Below are positions 26,280 to 35,520 of a stretch of 64,000 bases of DNA, one piece after another. The stretch's first letter is position 1. Every line of letters starts with the position of its first letter. The position numbers were made by a program, and so were the translations under genes. The notes beneath the pieces were generated by a model that ran no database searches, was not told the origin of the DNA, and saw nothing but the letters and a program-made list of their open reading frames with translations. The stretch is from Lachnospiraceae bacterium. Its GTDB lineage: Bacteria; Bacillota; Clostridia; Lachnospirales; Lachnospiraceae. The stretch covers positions 1 to 64,000 of the forward strand of contig VSND01000013.1 in NCBI GenBank assembly GCA_009774145.1, in the 5' to 3' direction.

Positions 26280-27107
26280 TTACCGGAGAAAATTCCACGC
26301 CAGAAGCGGAACGATGCAGACTCCCATGAGCAGTCCCAGTATAACGTCTCCGCTGACTGCAATAAAATACAGAAAAAGCCCCGCCGGAATCAGGCAGGTA
26401 CTGACAGCCCGGAACCATTTTCTTCGTTTTCCGGGTATATCTTTCAGCTCAGTTTCCAGTTCTTCCGGATGGGTCATTGTGCAGCGGATCATTGCTCCAA
26501 AGCGGCCGAACCGGCGCTCGGCCGTATACTCCACCCCGTCGATCTCAAAGACCGGATACATGCTTTCCTTTGTAATCACAAGAGAAAGCCCGTTCTCCTT
26601 CGCATACTGAAACAGCGCTTCTGAAAATTCTGCAGGGGTCAGCGCCATATTGTCCGGAACAAATGAAAAAGTCCTTTTTCGTTCTGCTTCCGCAAAGATT
26701 TTATAGTCATCAAGAATCGTCATAAATCTCTCTCCCTGCGCCTCCAGCTTTTCCATTTCCTCAAGAACAGCTTCTGTATCCAGTGCCGCTAATTCTGTAT
26801 GGGTCAGCTTTTTGCAGATGCTGATTCCCGCATTCAGTTCCTTCTGACGGTTCTGAAGCTCTGCAAGATGCCCCTGCATCAGCTTTTCCAGCCCAAGGCG
26901 GCCCTCCAGCGTCTCCCTGATCTCCTCGATGGAGACATCCAGCTTCCGAAGGAGCCGGATCGTCTTCAGCGTCCTCTCATCTTCTTCTGTATATTCCCGG
27001 TAATTATTCGCGGTATTCCGCTTCGGGCACAGCAGTCCCTTTCTCTCATAGAAACGGATGTTCTGCTTTGTGATCCCGGTTCTCTTTTCCAGTTCCTGAA
27101 TGTTCAT
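26280..27107 (-). CDS. MerR-family transcriptional regulator with membrane tail
   Basis: The protein has 275 residues. The N-terminal winged helix (1-70) contains RTGITKQNIRFYERKGLL, followed by a coiled-coil dimerisation helix to about 115, an effector-type middle region, and two hydrophobic segments in the last 50 residues (ending LLAWNFLR). The membrane tail suggests a sensor held at the membrane. The start at 27107 has GGGAGG eight bases upstream. Its own promoter has the stretched spacer typical of MerR control. It is divergent from the Bce-like transporter operon, which it may also influence. Confidence 0.88.
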   Translation of the reverse strand: MNIQELEKRTGITKQNIRFYERKGLLCPKRNTANNYREYTEEDERTLKTIRLLRKLDVSIEEIRETLEGRLGLEKLMQGHLAELQNRQKELNAGISICKKLTHTELAALDTEAVLEEMEKLEAQGERFMTILDDYKIFAEAERKRTFSFVPDNMALTPAEFSEALFQYAKENGLSLVITKESMYPVFEIDGVEYTAERRFGRFGAMIRCTMTHPEELETELKDIPGKRRKWFRAVSTCLIPAGLFLYFIAVSGDVILGLLMGVCIVPLLAWNFLR

Positions 27108-27137
27108 TCCATGCACCTCCCGTTCTGTGACAAACCT

Positions 27138-27168
27138 ACTATAAAGGATATACCTGGTATAAGGTCAA
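27138..27168 (-). promoter_or_regulatory. MerR-type promoter with 19-base spacer and central dyad
   Basis: Minus strand: TTGACC (27163-27168), exactly 19 bases, then TATAGT (27138-27143). The spacer holds the 13-base perfect palindrome TATACCTGGTATA (27149-27161, odd centre). Overlong 19-base spacers with a central dyad are the classic MerR-activator arrangement, so the regulator probably controls itself. Confidence 0.75.
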
Positions 27169-27185
27169 GGGTTTTTTGATTTTTT

Positions 27186-27247
27186 AAAGGAATATTTCCT
27201 TTCACCAACTGTAAGTGTTTTCCTTTCCCTCCCTGTGTTATGATAAT
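27186..27247 (+). promoter_or_regulatory. Candidate promoter and operator of the Bce-like operon
   Basis: A 17-base perfect palindrome AAAGGAATATTTCCTTT (27186-27202) lies upstream of TATGAT (27239-27244). The -35 box is poor, which would fit an activator-dependent promoter, such as one served by the response regulator encoded at 30122. Confidence 0.45.
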
Positions 27248-27274
27248 GCCAGAAACAAAGGAGGTAATAAGAAA

Positions 27275-28048
27275 ATGGAACCTGTTCTTAAGATCGAATC
27301 TCTGAAAAAATATTATGGTAAATCAAAAAGCCAGACAAAAGCGCTGGACGGTATCACGTTTCAGGTCATGCCCGGGGAATTTCTGGGCATCATGGGAAGC
27401 AGCGGGTCGGGTAAGTCCACTTTGTTAAACTGTATCGCCACGGTAATTCAGCCCACCGGCGGAAGCATCCTTATGAACGGCAGACCGATCCAGACGCTCA
27501 AAGGTGCAGCGCTGGCTGATTACCGCGGAAAAGAAATCGGCTATCTGTTCCAGAACTTTGAACTGCTGGACAATCTGACCGGACGGGAAAACATCCTGCT
27601 GCCGCTGTCGCTGCACAAAGTGGCAGAAAAGGAAGGCCGAAAACGTCTGGAACAGCTGACCTCTTATCTGGAGATCCAGGATGTCCTGCAGAAATTTCCC
27701 GCCCAGATGTCCGGCGGGCAGAAACAGCGGGTCGCAGCCGCCCGGGCGCTGATCCTGAATCCGGGCATCGTTCTTGCCGACGAACCCACCGGCGCTCTGG
27801 ATTCCAAAAATGCAAAAGCGCTGATGGAAAAACTTTTCGGACTGAACCAGAATGAAAATGCAACGGTTCTGATGGTGACCCATGATTCCAATGCCGCCAG
27901 CTACTGCAGGCGCATCCTGTTCATTCAGGACGGCGTGATCTTTTATGAACTTCGCCGCAATATCCCGGAGGAATCCCGGCAGGAATTTTACACCCGGATT
28001 CTGAAAGTCATGGCACAGTTAGGAGGTGGCAGTGCAAATGTTCTTTAA
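27275..28048 (+). CDS. Bce-type ABC transporter ATP-binding protein
   Basis: The protein has 257 residues with Walker A GSSGSGKST, signature MSGGQKQRVAAARAL, Walker B VLADEPTGALD, and VTHDSNAASYC. It belongs to the MacB/LolD-like group used by BceAB peptide-antibiotic transporters. AAAGGAGG lies before the ATG at 27275. A longer in-frame reading upstream has no site. It overlaps the permease gene by 11 bases. Confidence 0.9.
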   Translation: MEPVLKIESLKKYYGKSKSQTKALDGITFQVMPGEFLGIMGSSGSGKSTLLNCIATVIQPTGGSILMNGRPIQTLKGAALADYRGKEIGYLFQNFELLDNLTGRENILLPLSLHKVAEKEGRKRLEQLTSYLEIQDVLQKFPAQMSGGQKQRVAAARALILNPGIVLADEPTGALDSKNAKALMEKLFGLNQNENATVLMVTHDSNAASYCRRILFIQDGVIFYELRRNIPEESRQEFYTRILKVMAQLGGGSANVL

Positions 28049-30092
28049 ACTGATTTCCCGCGGAAGTAAAAGGAACCGGAAGGAAAACGGCCTGTTTTTC
28101 AGTTCGCTTCTGGTCTCCATTCTGGCCTTTTATATGATCCTGTCCCTGTCTCATCAGGACGTCATGATTTTTTTGACCCGGATGGAATGCAATGCCGTCG
28201 ACAAACTGCTGACCCTGATTCCCGTTCTTTATGGTGTAACGCTGTTCCTTTTGTTCTTTCTGATCTATTATGCCAGCCGGTATCAGCTGGAACGGCGCAG
28301 GCATGAATTCGGCGTCTGCCTGACGCTTGGCATGCGCCGCTCCAGACTGTTTATGATGCTGCTTCTGGAGGATCTTGGCGGCAGCATCCTTTCTCTGGCT
28401 GTCGGGCTGCCTGCTGCCGTCCTTTTATCCGAGCTTGTCAGTCTCATCACGGCAAGACTGGTAGGAATCGGAATTGTGGGACATCGGGTCTCCTTTTCCT
28501 GGAAAGCGATTCTGTGGACTGCAGCCGGATTTCTTCTGATTAAGCTGGCCGCGTTTCTGATCTTAAGCAGCAGAATCAGCCGTCAGGAGATCGGCTCTCT
28601 GCTGGCAGAAAAACCGGACGGCACGAGGAAACAGATGCCTTCCTCCCTCTACGCCGCAGCCATCCTGTCCGGTATTCTCTGTCTCGCTGCTGCCTACACA
28701 CTGGCTGTTCAGGGAAAAGCCTGGTCCGGGATCCGGCAGATGGGGACGGCCGTTACATTCGGGCTTCTTGGAACCTTTCTCTTCTTCTGGGGACTTCGAT
28801 TTCCCATGGAGCTTGTCCTGAAGACCGGGAAAAAGAACCGGAAGCTCCGCGTATTTCACCTGCGCCAGATGCAGGAAACGGTCATCCATCGTTCCAACAC
28901 ACTTGCCACCTGTTCCCTGCTGATTCTGGCTGCCATGTGCTGCTTCGGAGCCGGTATGTCCATCTTCCGGTACTATGGAGAAAACGAACCACATGTTCTG
29001 GATTATACATTTACCGGTGCACAAGACGCAGAATCTGCCGGAAAGACACTTGCAGAATATCATCTGGATACCGGTTTCTCCGATCTGTTTGAAGTAAAGA
29101 CAGGAAACATCCGTACAACAGACGATTACGAACATGCCTTCCAGATGGAACCGGTCATGTCCGCCCTGCGCGGACTTCCCTCTTCCACGGATACGGAAGT
29201 GCTCCTCAACAATCTGGGATATGCGACCTATCCGCACCTGATCTCCCTTGACGGCTATAACCGGCTTCTGTCGGCTGCCGATCTGCCGGAGCTTACACTG
29301 CATACAGGAGAAGCCGCCGTCTACATGGACCGTTCGTTCACAACCTTTGAGCGGATAAATATACTCAACCGCATCCTGGAATCAGAACCGGAAGTTATAC
29401 TGGATCAGGAGAAGATCCATCTGACCGGAACCGTACAGACGACCGGCCTGGTCACAGACCGCGCCATCACGCTGTCTTTTGCGCTGATCGTTCCGGATGA
29501 GGTATTTGAATCTTATACACAGGGGAAATATGATGTGTACCTCAATGGCATTCTGGCAGAGGATGTGAAAAAACAGGCAAGTCTGATGTCCGTCATACTG
29601 GATCTGAATCAGCGTCTGGACCAGACCGGCCTGTCTTATGAGAGCTATCTGCAAAATATGGGACGGCAGCTTTTCTATATGGTAGCAGCCAGCTACATCA
29701 CCCTTTATCTGGCGGTCATTTTTCTGATCATCGCCAATACGGTCATCGGCGTGCAGTTTCTCATGAGTCAGCAGAAGTCCGGTTTCCGTTATCGAACACT
29801 CATTCGATTAGGCGCTTCCTATGATACTCTGTGCAGCTCTGCCAGAAAACAGATTGACTGGTATTTCGGCATTCCTGCTGCCGTCGCCGTATGCAGCAGC
29901 CTGTTCGGAGTCCGGTCCCTGCTGGCCGGCATCCTGCCGTCATCTGCCAGAAGCAGTCTTTCCGAAATGATGGTCATTTCTGCCGCTATGATTTTGGGAC
30001 TGTGTATGATAGAATATATTTACATTACAGCAGTAAAACGTTCCAGCGACCGCTATCTGCTAACACTGATGGTACCAGTACGGGAGGAATAG
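28038..30092 (+). CDS. Bce-type ABC transporter permease (FtsX-like)
   Basis: The protein has 684 residues: about ten membrane helices with a large extracellular domain between helices 7 and 8 (about residues 315-530) and FtsX-like segments at both ends. This is the BceB/VraG layout that senses and removes cell-wall-active peptides together with a two-component system. AGGAGG precedes the ATG at 28038. An in-frame GTG at 28032 is an alternative start. The response regulator and kinase genes follow at once. Confidence 0.88.
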   Translation: MFFKLISRGSKRNRKENGLFFSSLLVSILAFYMILSLSHQDVMIFLTRMECNAVDKLLTLIPVLYGVTLFLLFFLIYYASRYQLERRRHEFGVCLTLGMRRSRLFMMLLLEDLGGSILSLAVGLPAAVLLSELVSLITARLVGIGIVGHRVSFSWKAILWTAAGFLLIKLAAFLILSSRISRQEIGSLLAEKPDGTRKQMPSSLYAAAILSGILCLAAAYTLAVQGKAWSGIRQMGTAVTFGLLGTFLFFWGLRFPMELVLKTGKKNRKLRVFHLRQMQETVIHRSNTLATCSLLILAAMCCFGAGMSIFRYYGENEPHVLDYTFTGAQDAESAGKTLAEYHLDTGFSDLFEVKTGNIRTTDDYEHAFQMEPVMSALRGLPSSTDTEVLLNNLGYATYPHLISLDGYNRLLSAADLPELTLHTGEAAVYMDRSFTTFERINILNRILESEPEVILDQEKIHLTGTVQTTGLVTDRAITLSFALIVPDEVFESYTQGKYDVYLNGILAEDVKKQASLMSVILDLNQRLDQTGLSYESYLQNMGRQLFYMVAASYITLYLAVIFLIIANTVIGVQFLMSQQKSGFRYRTLIRLGASYDTLCSSARKQIDWYFGIPAAVAVCSSLFGVRSLLAGILPSSARSSLSEMMVISAAMILGLCMIEYIYITAVKRSSDRYLLTLMVPVREE

Positions 30093-30121
30093 GAATACTT
30101 TTATGCAGAGAGGAGAAACTC

Positions 30122-30802
30122 ATGAAACAGATTGTAATCGCGGAGGATGAACTTTTTATGAGGGAAGAATTATCCGATATTCTGCAAAAGGCCGGCTATG
30201 AAATTCTGGAAATTACAGAATTTGACCATGTGGCGGATCAGATTCTTGCGCTCTCCCCCGACCTGGCCCTTCTGGATCTGAATCTGCCAGGGATGAGCGG
30301 CTTTCAGATCTGCCGGGAACTCAAGCAGAAAAGCGCCATCCCTGTTCTGGTTCTCACGTCCCGGGACCAGATGCGGGATGAACTGCATGCGCTGGAACTG
30401 GGAGCCGATGAATATCTGACAAAACCGTGCCGGAAAGAACGGCTTCTGGCACGGGTATCCAATGTGATGAAACGATATGAGGGTCGTTCCAATCTGCTGG
30501 AAGGCCCCGGATTTCTGCTGGACCGGCAGACTTACACTCTGTACATCCATAACCGCTCTGTTGTCCTTGCAAAAAATCAGGGAAAGCTGCTGGAAGTATT
30601 CCTGAACCACGGCAATGAGGTCGTCTCAAAAGAAAAACTGTGTCTTGCACTCTGGGAAACTGCGGAATTCATTGATGAAAATGCACTTCAGGTCAATCTG
30701 ACCCGGTTAAAAAAGACCATGGCGAATCTTGGAATGTCCGGTCAGATCGTCCCGGTCCGCGGAATCGGCTATCGGCTTCTGCCGGAAGGAGGAACCTTAT
30801 GA
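30122..30802 (+). CDS. OmpR-family response regulator (BceR-like)
   Basis: The protein has 226 residues. The receiver domain has phospho-acceptor Asp52 (LLDLNLPGMSG) and the conserved Lys in LTKPC. A winged-helix domain spans about 130-223. AGAGGAG lies upstream of the ATG. Its stop overlaps the kinase start (ATGA). In Bce systems such a regulator activates the transporter operon, and the position here, directly behind the permease, fits that role. Confidence 0.92.
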   Translation: MKQIVIAEDELFMREELSDILQKAGYEILEITEFDHVADQILALSPDLALLDLNLPGMSGFQICRELKQKSAIPVLVLTSRDQMRDELHALELGADEYLTKPCRKERLLARVSNVMKRYEGRSNLLEGPGFLLDRQTYTLYIHNRSVVLAKNQGKLLEVFLNHGNEVVSKEKLCLALWETAEFIDENALQVNLTRLKKTMANLGMSGQIVPVRGIGYRLLPEGGTL

Positions 30803-31821
30803 ACAGGAAACAGTTCATAAAATCACTCCTGCAGTATCTTCCCTGGCTGCTCCTGCTGCTTGGAGTTTATGCATTTGCAGCACTGATTCTGTGGATTGCA
30901 GATATACAGGCATTCCGCTCCATGTCCGTTGTCATGCTGCTGGCTGCACTTTTGTTCTTCTCCGTGGTGTGTTTCGTCCTGATTCGTCAGGAACAGAAAA
31001 AGAAACAGGCTTTTTCTGATTTTCTCCATGATCCGGATGCATACCATGAAGAAATTCTGCGGAAGGCCGTCAGCCGGTCCTCGCAGGCATCCATCCGTCT
31101 GCTGGGCAGGATTCTGCGCGACCGGCAGAACGATCAGGCCCGGCTGCAGACGCAGATCGGAGACCAGGAAGAATATGTGGAATCCTGGGCACATGAAATT
31201 AAAACTCCGATTTCCTTACTGACACTGCTTCTGGACAACCGCCGGGACGAACTGTCCGACGAACTCGGTTATAAGCTGGACCATATCCGCAACCGTCTGC
31301 AGGAATCCGTGGATCAGATGCTGTTTTATGCCCGATTAAAAGGTTTTCGGAAAGATTATCTGTTTGAGCATCTTCCTGTCCTTGCCTGTCTGGAAGAGGT
31401 ACTGGAGGACTACCATCCGCTGCTTCATGAAAAACAGTTCCGGATCCGGTTCGAACTGTCGGAATACCTGGTCTATTCGGACCGGAGAGGTCTTCACTTT
31501 CTTCTGGGCCAGATCATCAGCAATTCCATCAAATACTGTGTTCGGGAACCGGAGCTTTCTTTTTCATCCGCTCAAAAGGACGGGCGTTATGTACTGCGTA
31601 TTCAGGACAACGGGATTGGCATGCGAAGCTGTGATCTGCCCTGGATTTTTGAAAAGGGTTTTACCGGAGATTCCGGTAACGGACGGAAAACAGCCACCGG
31701 CATGGGGCTGTATCTTGCAAATGAGATGGCAAAGGAACTGAATCTGACGCTCGAAGCCCGCTCCCAATGGGGAGAAGGCTTCGAAATGCAGATATCTTTT
31801 CCGATCGTCCAGTCCGACTGA
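30799..31821 (+). CDS. Sensor histidine kinase (BceS-like)
   Basis: The protein has 340 residues. Two closely spaced membrane helices (about 13-34 and 42-63) with almost no extracellular loop are typical of intramembrane-sensing kinases. His132 in WAHEIKTPIS is the phospho-acceptor. The catalytic domain shows ISNSIKYC (N-box), DNGIGM and GMGLYLANEMA. Such kinases read the transport activity of their partner BceAB. Confidence 0.92.
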   Translation: MNRKQFIKSLLQYLPWLLLLLGVYAFAALILWIADIQAFRSMSVVMLLAALLFFSVVCFVLIRQEQKKKQAFSDFLHDPDAYHEEILRKAVSRSSQASIRLLGRILRDRQNDQARLQTQIGDQEEYVESWAHEIKTPISLLTLLLDNRRDELSDELGYKLDHIRNRLQESVDQMLFYARLKGFRKDYLFEHLPVLACLEEVLEDYHPLLHEKQFRIRFELSEYLVYSDRRGLHFLLGQIISNSIKYCVREPELSFSSAQKDGRYVLRIQDNGIGMRSCDLPWIFEKGFTGDSGNGRKTATGMGLYLANEMAKELNLTLEARSQWGEGFEMQISFPIVQSD

Positions 31822-31849
31822 CACCCTGACCGTGCATGCTTTGCAAATA

Positions 31850-32082
31850 TCAGATGTTTTTCAGCATCTTCTCCAGTTCCCGAATCCTTGCCTCTGCATC
31901 CTCCGCTCTCCTCCGTTCCCGTTCTGTATTTTCTGCTCTTCTGCAATACCCTGCTGTATACCTCGTTGTATGCCCCGCTGCTCCGCCTCATAGATTCCCT
32001 GATTATAGTCAAGAATCGCTTTCTGTCTGTCCTGGCTGATCGTCTGAAGCTGACGGCAAGAAAATCCGAAGAATTTAAACTT
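31850..32082 (-). pseudogene. C-terminal remnant of an Rpn/PD-(D/E)XK transposase-like nuclease, frameshifted
   Basis: Translation of the minus strand from about 32082 gives KFFGFSCRQLQTISQDRQ, then ILDYNQGIYEAEQRGIQRG, then IQQGIAEE. The frame must then shift near 31935 to continue as RAENTERERRRAEDAEA and end RELEKMLKNI with a stop at 31850. The repeated charged GI.RGI tail is typical of Rpn-family recombination-promoting nucleases. The nuclease domain is gone. It lies between the Bce kinase and the ECF sigma gene. Confidence 0.6.
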
Positions 32083-32185
32083 ATGAGAAAATTTTCTTTA
32101 TTCCGCTTCTGTATTAAACTTTTTGCGTCCAAAAACTGTTATAGTATACAGAGTACTCAAAAATCACAGAAAGGACGGTCACATC

Positions 32186-32737
32186 TTGCAAGACAAAGAG
32201 ATCATCCGGCGGATCCAGCAGGGAAACAAGGAACTGCTTCGTGATGTAATCGAGAAATACTATGATGAAATCCTGCGTTTCTGTATCTATCAGATCAAGG
32301 ATCCCGCATATGCCTGCGATCTGACGCAGGAAACGTTTTATCGTTTCATACGCTGCGTGGACACTTACCAGTATAAAAACCTGAAAAAATATCTGATTGC
32401 CATTGCCAGAAATCTGTGTGTGGACTACTGGCACGGAAATCTTCCGACAGAACCCCTGCCGGAAGATGACTCCCTGCAGAACACAGAAATCCGGGACAAC
32501 CGGAACCGGGACGACTATGAACATCTTGAGGATCAGATGATGCTTGCACAGCTTCTGTCGCAGATACCGGAAGAACAACGGGAAGTAATCGTCATGCGTT
32601 ATTACAGCGACCTGAAATACAGGGATATCGCAAGAATTCTCGGCGTAAACCTGTCCACCGTAAAGTCCAGGCTGCGTCTTGGAATTGCAAATCTGCAGAA
32701 AAGGAGTGAAATGTATGACAAAAAAAGAACTATATGA
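32186..32737 (+). CDS. ECF-type RNA polymerase sigma factor
   Basis: The protein has 183 residues. Region 2 is visible around DLTQETFYRFIRCV. Region 4 is visible as REVIVMRYYSDLKYRDIARI, with LGVNLSTVKSRLRLG behind it. The start is a TTG at 32186 with AAGGACGG upstream. A longer reading to 32123 has no site. It overlaps the next gene by 23 bases, and a membrane protein followed by an ABC transporter forms the rest of the operon. The membrane protein may be its anti-sigma factor. Confidence 0.88.
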   Translation: MQDKEIIRRIQQGNKELLRDVIEKYYDEILRFCIYQIKDPAYACDLTQETFYRFIRCVDTYQYKNLKKYLIAIARNLCVDYWHGNLPTEPLPEDDSLQNTEIRDNRNRDDYEHLEDQMMLAQLLSQIPEEQREVIVMRYYSDLKYRDIARILGVNLSTVKSRLRLGIANLQKRSEMYDKKRTI

Positions 32738-33479
32738 ATTGTTTTATGAGGACAGCCTGCGCATGAAGATTGATCAGCAGAGAAAAGAACAGTCCCTTTT
32801 TCTGCTGAACCAGGCCGTTGATCAAAAGAAAATAATACCGCTTGCATCCCCGGATGAAATCCTGAAAAAACAGCTGCGGTTTCTGGACCCTGCGATCCTG
32901 CTTCTGCAGAGCCTTTGTTTTCTGCTGCTGCTTCTGCTTTTCTGGTCTCTGGGCCGTACGGAGAATAAAGAATTCCTTTATATCCCCATGACTGCTTCAG
33001 CTCCTGTGTTCAGCATGCTTATGATCGCAGGCTGCCGCAGGGAAGAGACATACAACATCGCAGAACTGACAGGAAGCTGTTTTTTCAATTATCGACAGCT
33101 CTGTGTTCTTCGGATGATCTTATACGGCATGGTCAATCTGTCCTTTATGACTGTTTTGTCCTTTTTTCTGTGCGCAGACATACAGAGAAGCGTCCTGGAA
33201 GCCGGAATCTATTTTCTGGTACCGTTTCTGATGACAGGATGCGTCCAGTTTGCAATTCTGCTTACCGGAACCGGAAGAAGAAATCATTACAGCCTGATTG
33301 CCGGATGCCTTTTTATGACTGCCGGATGGACAGGCGCCGCTTCTTTCCCTGAGATCTACGAACCGGCTGCGCTGACGGTCTGGATGATACTTTTATTTCT
33401 CTGTATGATCAGTTATGGAATAGAAACCGCCGCAATATTAAGACAAATCGAGAGAGGGGATCTGTTATGTACAAATTAG
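32715..33479 (+). CDS. Polytopic membrane protein, possible anti-sigma factor
   Basis: The protein has 254 residues. A soluble helical N-terminus (about 1-65) with acidic and basic heptad-like stretches is followed by about six membrane helices. AAAGGAG lies before the ATG at 32715. Coupling to the sigma gene and the N-terminal cytosolic segment would suit an anti-sigma factor, but no zinc-finger anti-sigma motif is present, and it could instead be a subunit of the downstream transporter. Confidence 0.6.
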   Translation: MTKKELYELFYEDSLRMKIDQQRKEQSLFLLNQAVDQKKIIPLASPDEILKKQLRFLDPAILLLQSLCFLLLLLLFWSLGRTENKEFLYIPMTASAPVFSMLMIAGCRREETYNIAELTGSCFFNYRQLCVLRMILYGMVNLSFMTVLSFFLCADIQRSVLEAGIYFLVPFLMTGCVQFAILLTGTGRRNHYSLIAGCLFMTAGWTGAASFPEIYEPAALTVWMILLFLCMISYGIETAAILRQIERGDLLCTN

Positions 33480-34381
33480 TGCTGGAAGGACTCAGTAAAA
33501 ATTTCAAAGAGAAAAAAGCGGTAGACAGCCTGAGCCTTTCCTTAAGCCATGGCGTATACGGCCTGCTGGGTGAAAACGGCGCCGGAAAGACAACGCTGAT
33601 GCGGATGATCTGCGGCCTTCTTCAGAAAAGCAGCGGCCGGATTTTGTGTGACGGCATGGAGATTGAAAAAATGGGAAGCTCCTACCGCCGTCTGCTCGGT
33701 TATCTTCCGCAGGATTTCGGATATTATCCGGATTACAGTGCACAGCGTTTTCTCATGTATCTGGCGGCTCTGAAGGCACTGCCGGATGCTTATGCCAGAC
33801 AGAGAGTCTCCGAGCTTCTGGAGCTTGTTAATCTGAGTCATGTGAAGGATCAAAAATTAAAAACCTTTTCGGGCGGTATGTTAAAAAGGATCGGCATTGC
33901 ACAGGCACTGCTCAATGAACCGAAAATCCTGATCCTGGATGAGCCTACTTCCGGCCTGGACCCGAAGGAGCGGATACGGTTCCGCAATATCATCAGTTCT
34001 CTTGGAAAAGACAGAATCGTTCTGTTGTCTACCCATATCGTATCCGATATCGAATACATTGCGGATCATATTGTCATGATGCAGAAGGGGAAAATGGCAG
34101 CATGCGGAACCGTTGAAGAGATCCTGCTGCCTGTGAAGCAGTCCGTGTGGGAGTGTCAGGTCTCACAAAAGACTTCGGAAATACTGGAGAAAAACTGCCT
34201 GATCAGTAATCTGAAGAATGCAGAGCCAGGCGTACTGCTCAGAATCGTATCCGATACCATCCCGGCAGCGAATGCCGTGCATGTACCGCCGACCCTGGAA
34301 GATGCATATCTGTATTATCTGTCTGCGGAACAAAACACGGATACAGCAAATACTGCAGAACAGAAAGGAAATAAAGCATGA
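33467..34381 (+). CDS. ABC transporter ATP-binding protein
   Basis: The protein has 304 residues with Walker A GENGAGKTT, signature FSGGMLKRIGIAQAL, Walker B ILILDEPTSGLDP, and STHIVSDIEYIA. A C-terminal extension from about residue 215 is typical of multidrug/lantibiotic-exporter ATPases (CcmA group). It overlaps the preceding gene by 13 bases and the permease by ATGA, so the four genes from the sigma factor onward are one unit. Confidence 0.9.
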   Translation: MYKLVLEGLSKNFKEKKAVDSLSLSLSHGVYGLLGENGAGKTTLMRMICGLLQKSSGRILCDGMEIEKMGSSYRRLLGYLPQDFGYYPDYSAQRFLMYLAALKALPDAYARQRVSELLELVNLSHVKDQKLKTFSGGMLKRIGIAQALLNEPKILILDEPTSGLDPKERIRFRNIISSLGKDRIVLLSTHIVSDIEYIADHIVMMQKGKMAACGTVEEILLPVKQSVWECQVSQKTSEILEKNCLISNLKNAEPGVLLRIVSDTIPAANAVHVPPTLEDAYLYYLSAEQNTDTANTAEQKGNKA

Positions 34382-35472
34382 ATTTATACAAAATGGAACT
34401 GTACAAAATACTGCACAGAAAATCTGTGCTCATTACAGGGCTTCTCATAATCCTGTGGATGGCATTTTACTTTTTCATGATGGTATCTGATGAACATACC
34501 ATGATCAACGGCACGGACTATTTCGGTTATCAGGCAATCCAGAAAGACCGGGAAATCACTGCAGAATACGAAGGAATCTTCACAGATGAGAAAGCCGCCT
34601 CGATTATTGCACAATATGGATTTCCATGCAAAGTGGTGCGGGACGTGGGAGGCTGGCGGGATTCCAACTTTCTGACGGAATTTGTCACAGACCGCCTGTC
34701 TGATGGTTATCTGTATGGATGGAACGAAGGAGAATACAAAATACCGGAACACCTGATCCCCATGGCAGAGTCCGAACTGAGTATCTATCTGGATTCCGGA
34801 CTTCCATTTGCCTATACAGGGGGCTGGCAGAAATTTCTGGACCATCTGCAGATCGGCGCGCTGCTGCTGAACGTATGGTTTATGATCCTGTTCTCCGTCC
34901 TGTTCAGCGAAGAACGCCAGACCGGAATGCGCGTGCTGATCTGCACGTCAGACAAAGGGGTCACGGTAGATCTGTGGGCAAAAATCGGCGCTGCCTTCAC
35001 CATCTGCCTGGCAGCAGGCCTGATGTTCCATAGCATCTCCTTCCTGTTGTTCAAAGCAGTATTCGGACTGACCGGAGGCAGTATGCCCGCATCTCTTGTC
35101 ATCGGCAGCTATGCGGGAATCCTGAAATACACCACCATAGGCCAGCTTGCGGTAAGATATTCTGTAATCATGCTGGGTGCATTCCTGATGCAGACTGCCA
35201 TCTGTATCTGGGTATCATCAAAAGCCGGAAATAATTTTCAGGCCGTCCTGACCAATAGCATGATCCTGCTTGTGCCGCCTGCGCTCTACCTCTGCATGCG
35301 GGGCATATTTCTCCGTCTGTTATCCGGCAGTCTTCCGTTTCTGCTGGTGCAGTATAATAATGTCATTGAACTGTCTTCTCTGTACAGAATACAGCTGTCT
35401 GTGATATCGGCAGTTCTGATTCTCGGTATCACAGACAGCAGGAAGAACTGGATGAAAATAGACAGCGAATAA
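34378..35472 (+). CDS. ABC-2 type transporter permease
   Basis: The protein has 364 residues. An N-terminal membrane helix (about 16-36) is followed by a roughly 120-residue extracellular region and then five more helices. The C-terminus is cytosolic (TDSRKNWMKIDSE). This fits ABC-2 permeases with a large first loop. It works with the ATPase at 33467. The hairpin at 35474 ends the operon. Confidence 0.8.
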   Translation: MNLYKMELYKILHRKSVLITGLLIILWMAFYFFMMVSDEHTMINGTDYFGYQAIQKDREITAEYEGIFTDEKAASIIAQYGFPCKVVRDVGGWRDSNFLTEFVTDRLSDGYLYGWNEGEYKIPEHLIPMAESELSIYLDSGLPFAYTGGWQKFLDHLQIGALLLNVWFMILFSVLFSEERQTGMRVLICTSDKGVTVDLWAKIGAAFTICLAAGLMFHSISFLLFKAVFGLTGGSMPASLVIGSYAGILKYTTIGQLAVRYSVIMLGAFLMQTAICIWVSSKAGNNFQAVLTNSMILLVPPALYLCMRGIFLRLLSGSLPFLLVQYNNVIELSSLYRIQLSVISAVLILGITDSRKNWMKIDSE

Positions 35473-35473
35473 G

Positions 35474-35513
35474 AAAAAACAGCTGCACCAGATAAGGTGA
35501 AGCTGTTTTTTCT
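35474..35513. terminator. Bidirectional intrinsic terminator
   Basis: The stem AACAGCTGCACC pairs with GGTGAAGCTGTT, followed by TTTTT on the plus strand. The complement of AAAAA before it gives a T-run on the minus strand. It separates the ABC operon from the converging acyl operon. Confidence 0.85.
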
Positions 35514-35520
35514 GTCATAA

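Noticed and set aside
31602..32132. 176-codon minus-strand ORF over the end of the Bce kinase gene
   Set aside because: It is mostly antisense to the kinase; the meaningful similarity is in other frames and is reported as the Rpn pseudogene.
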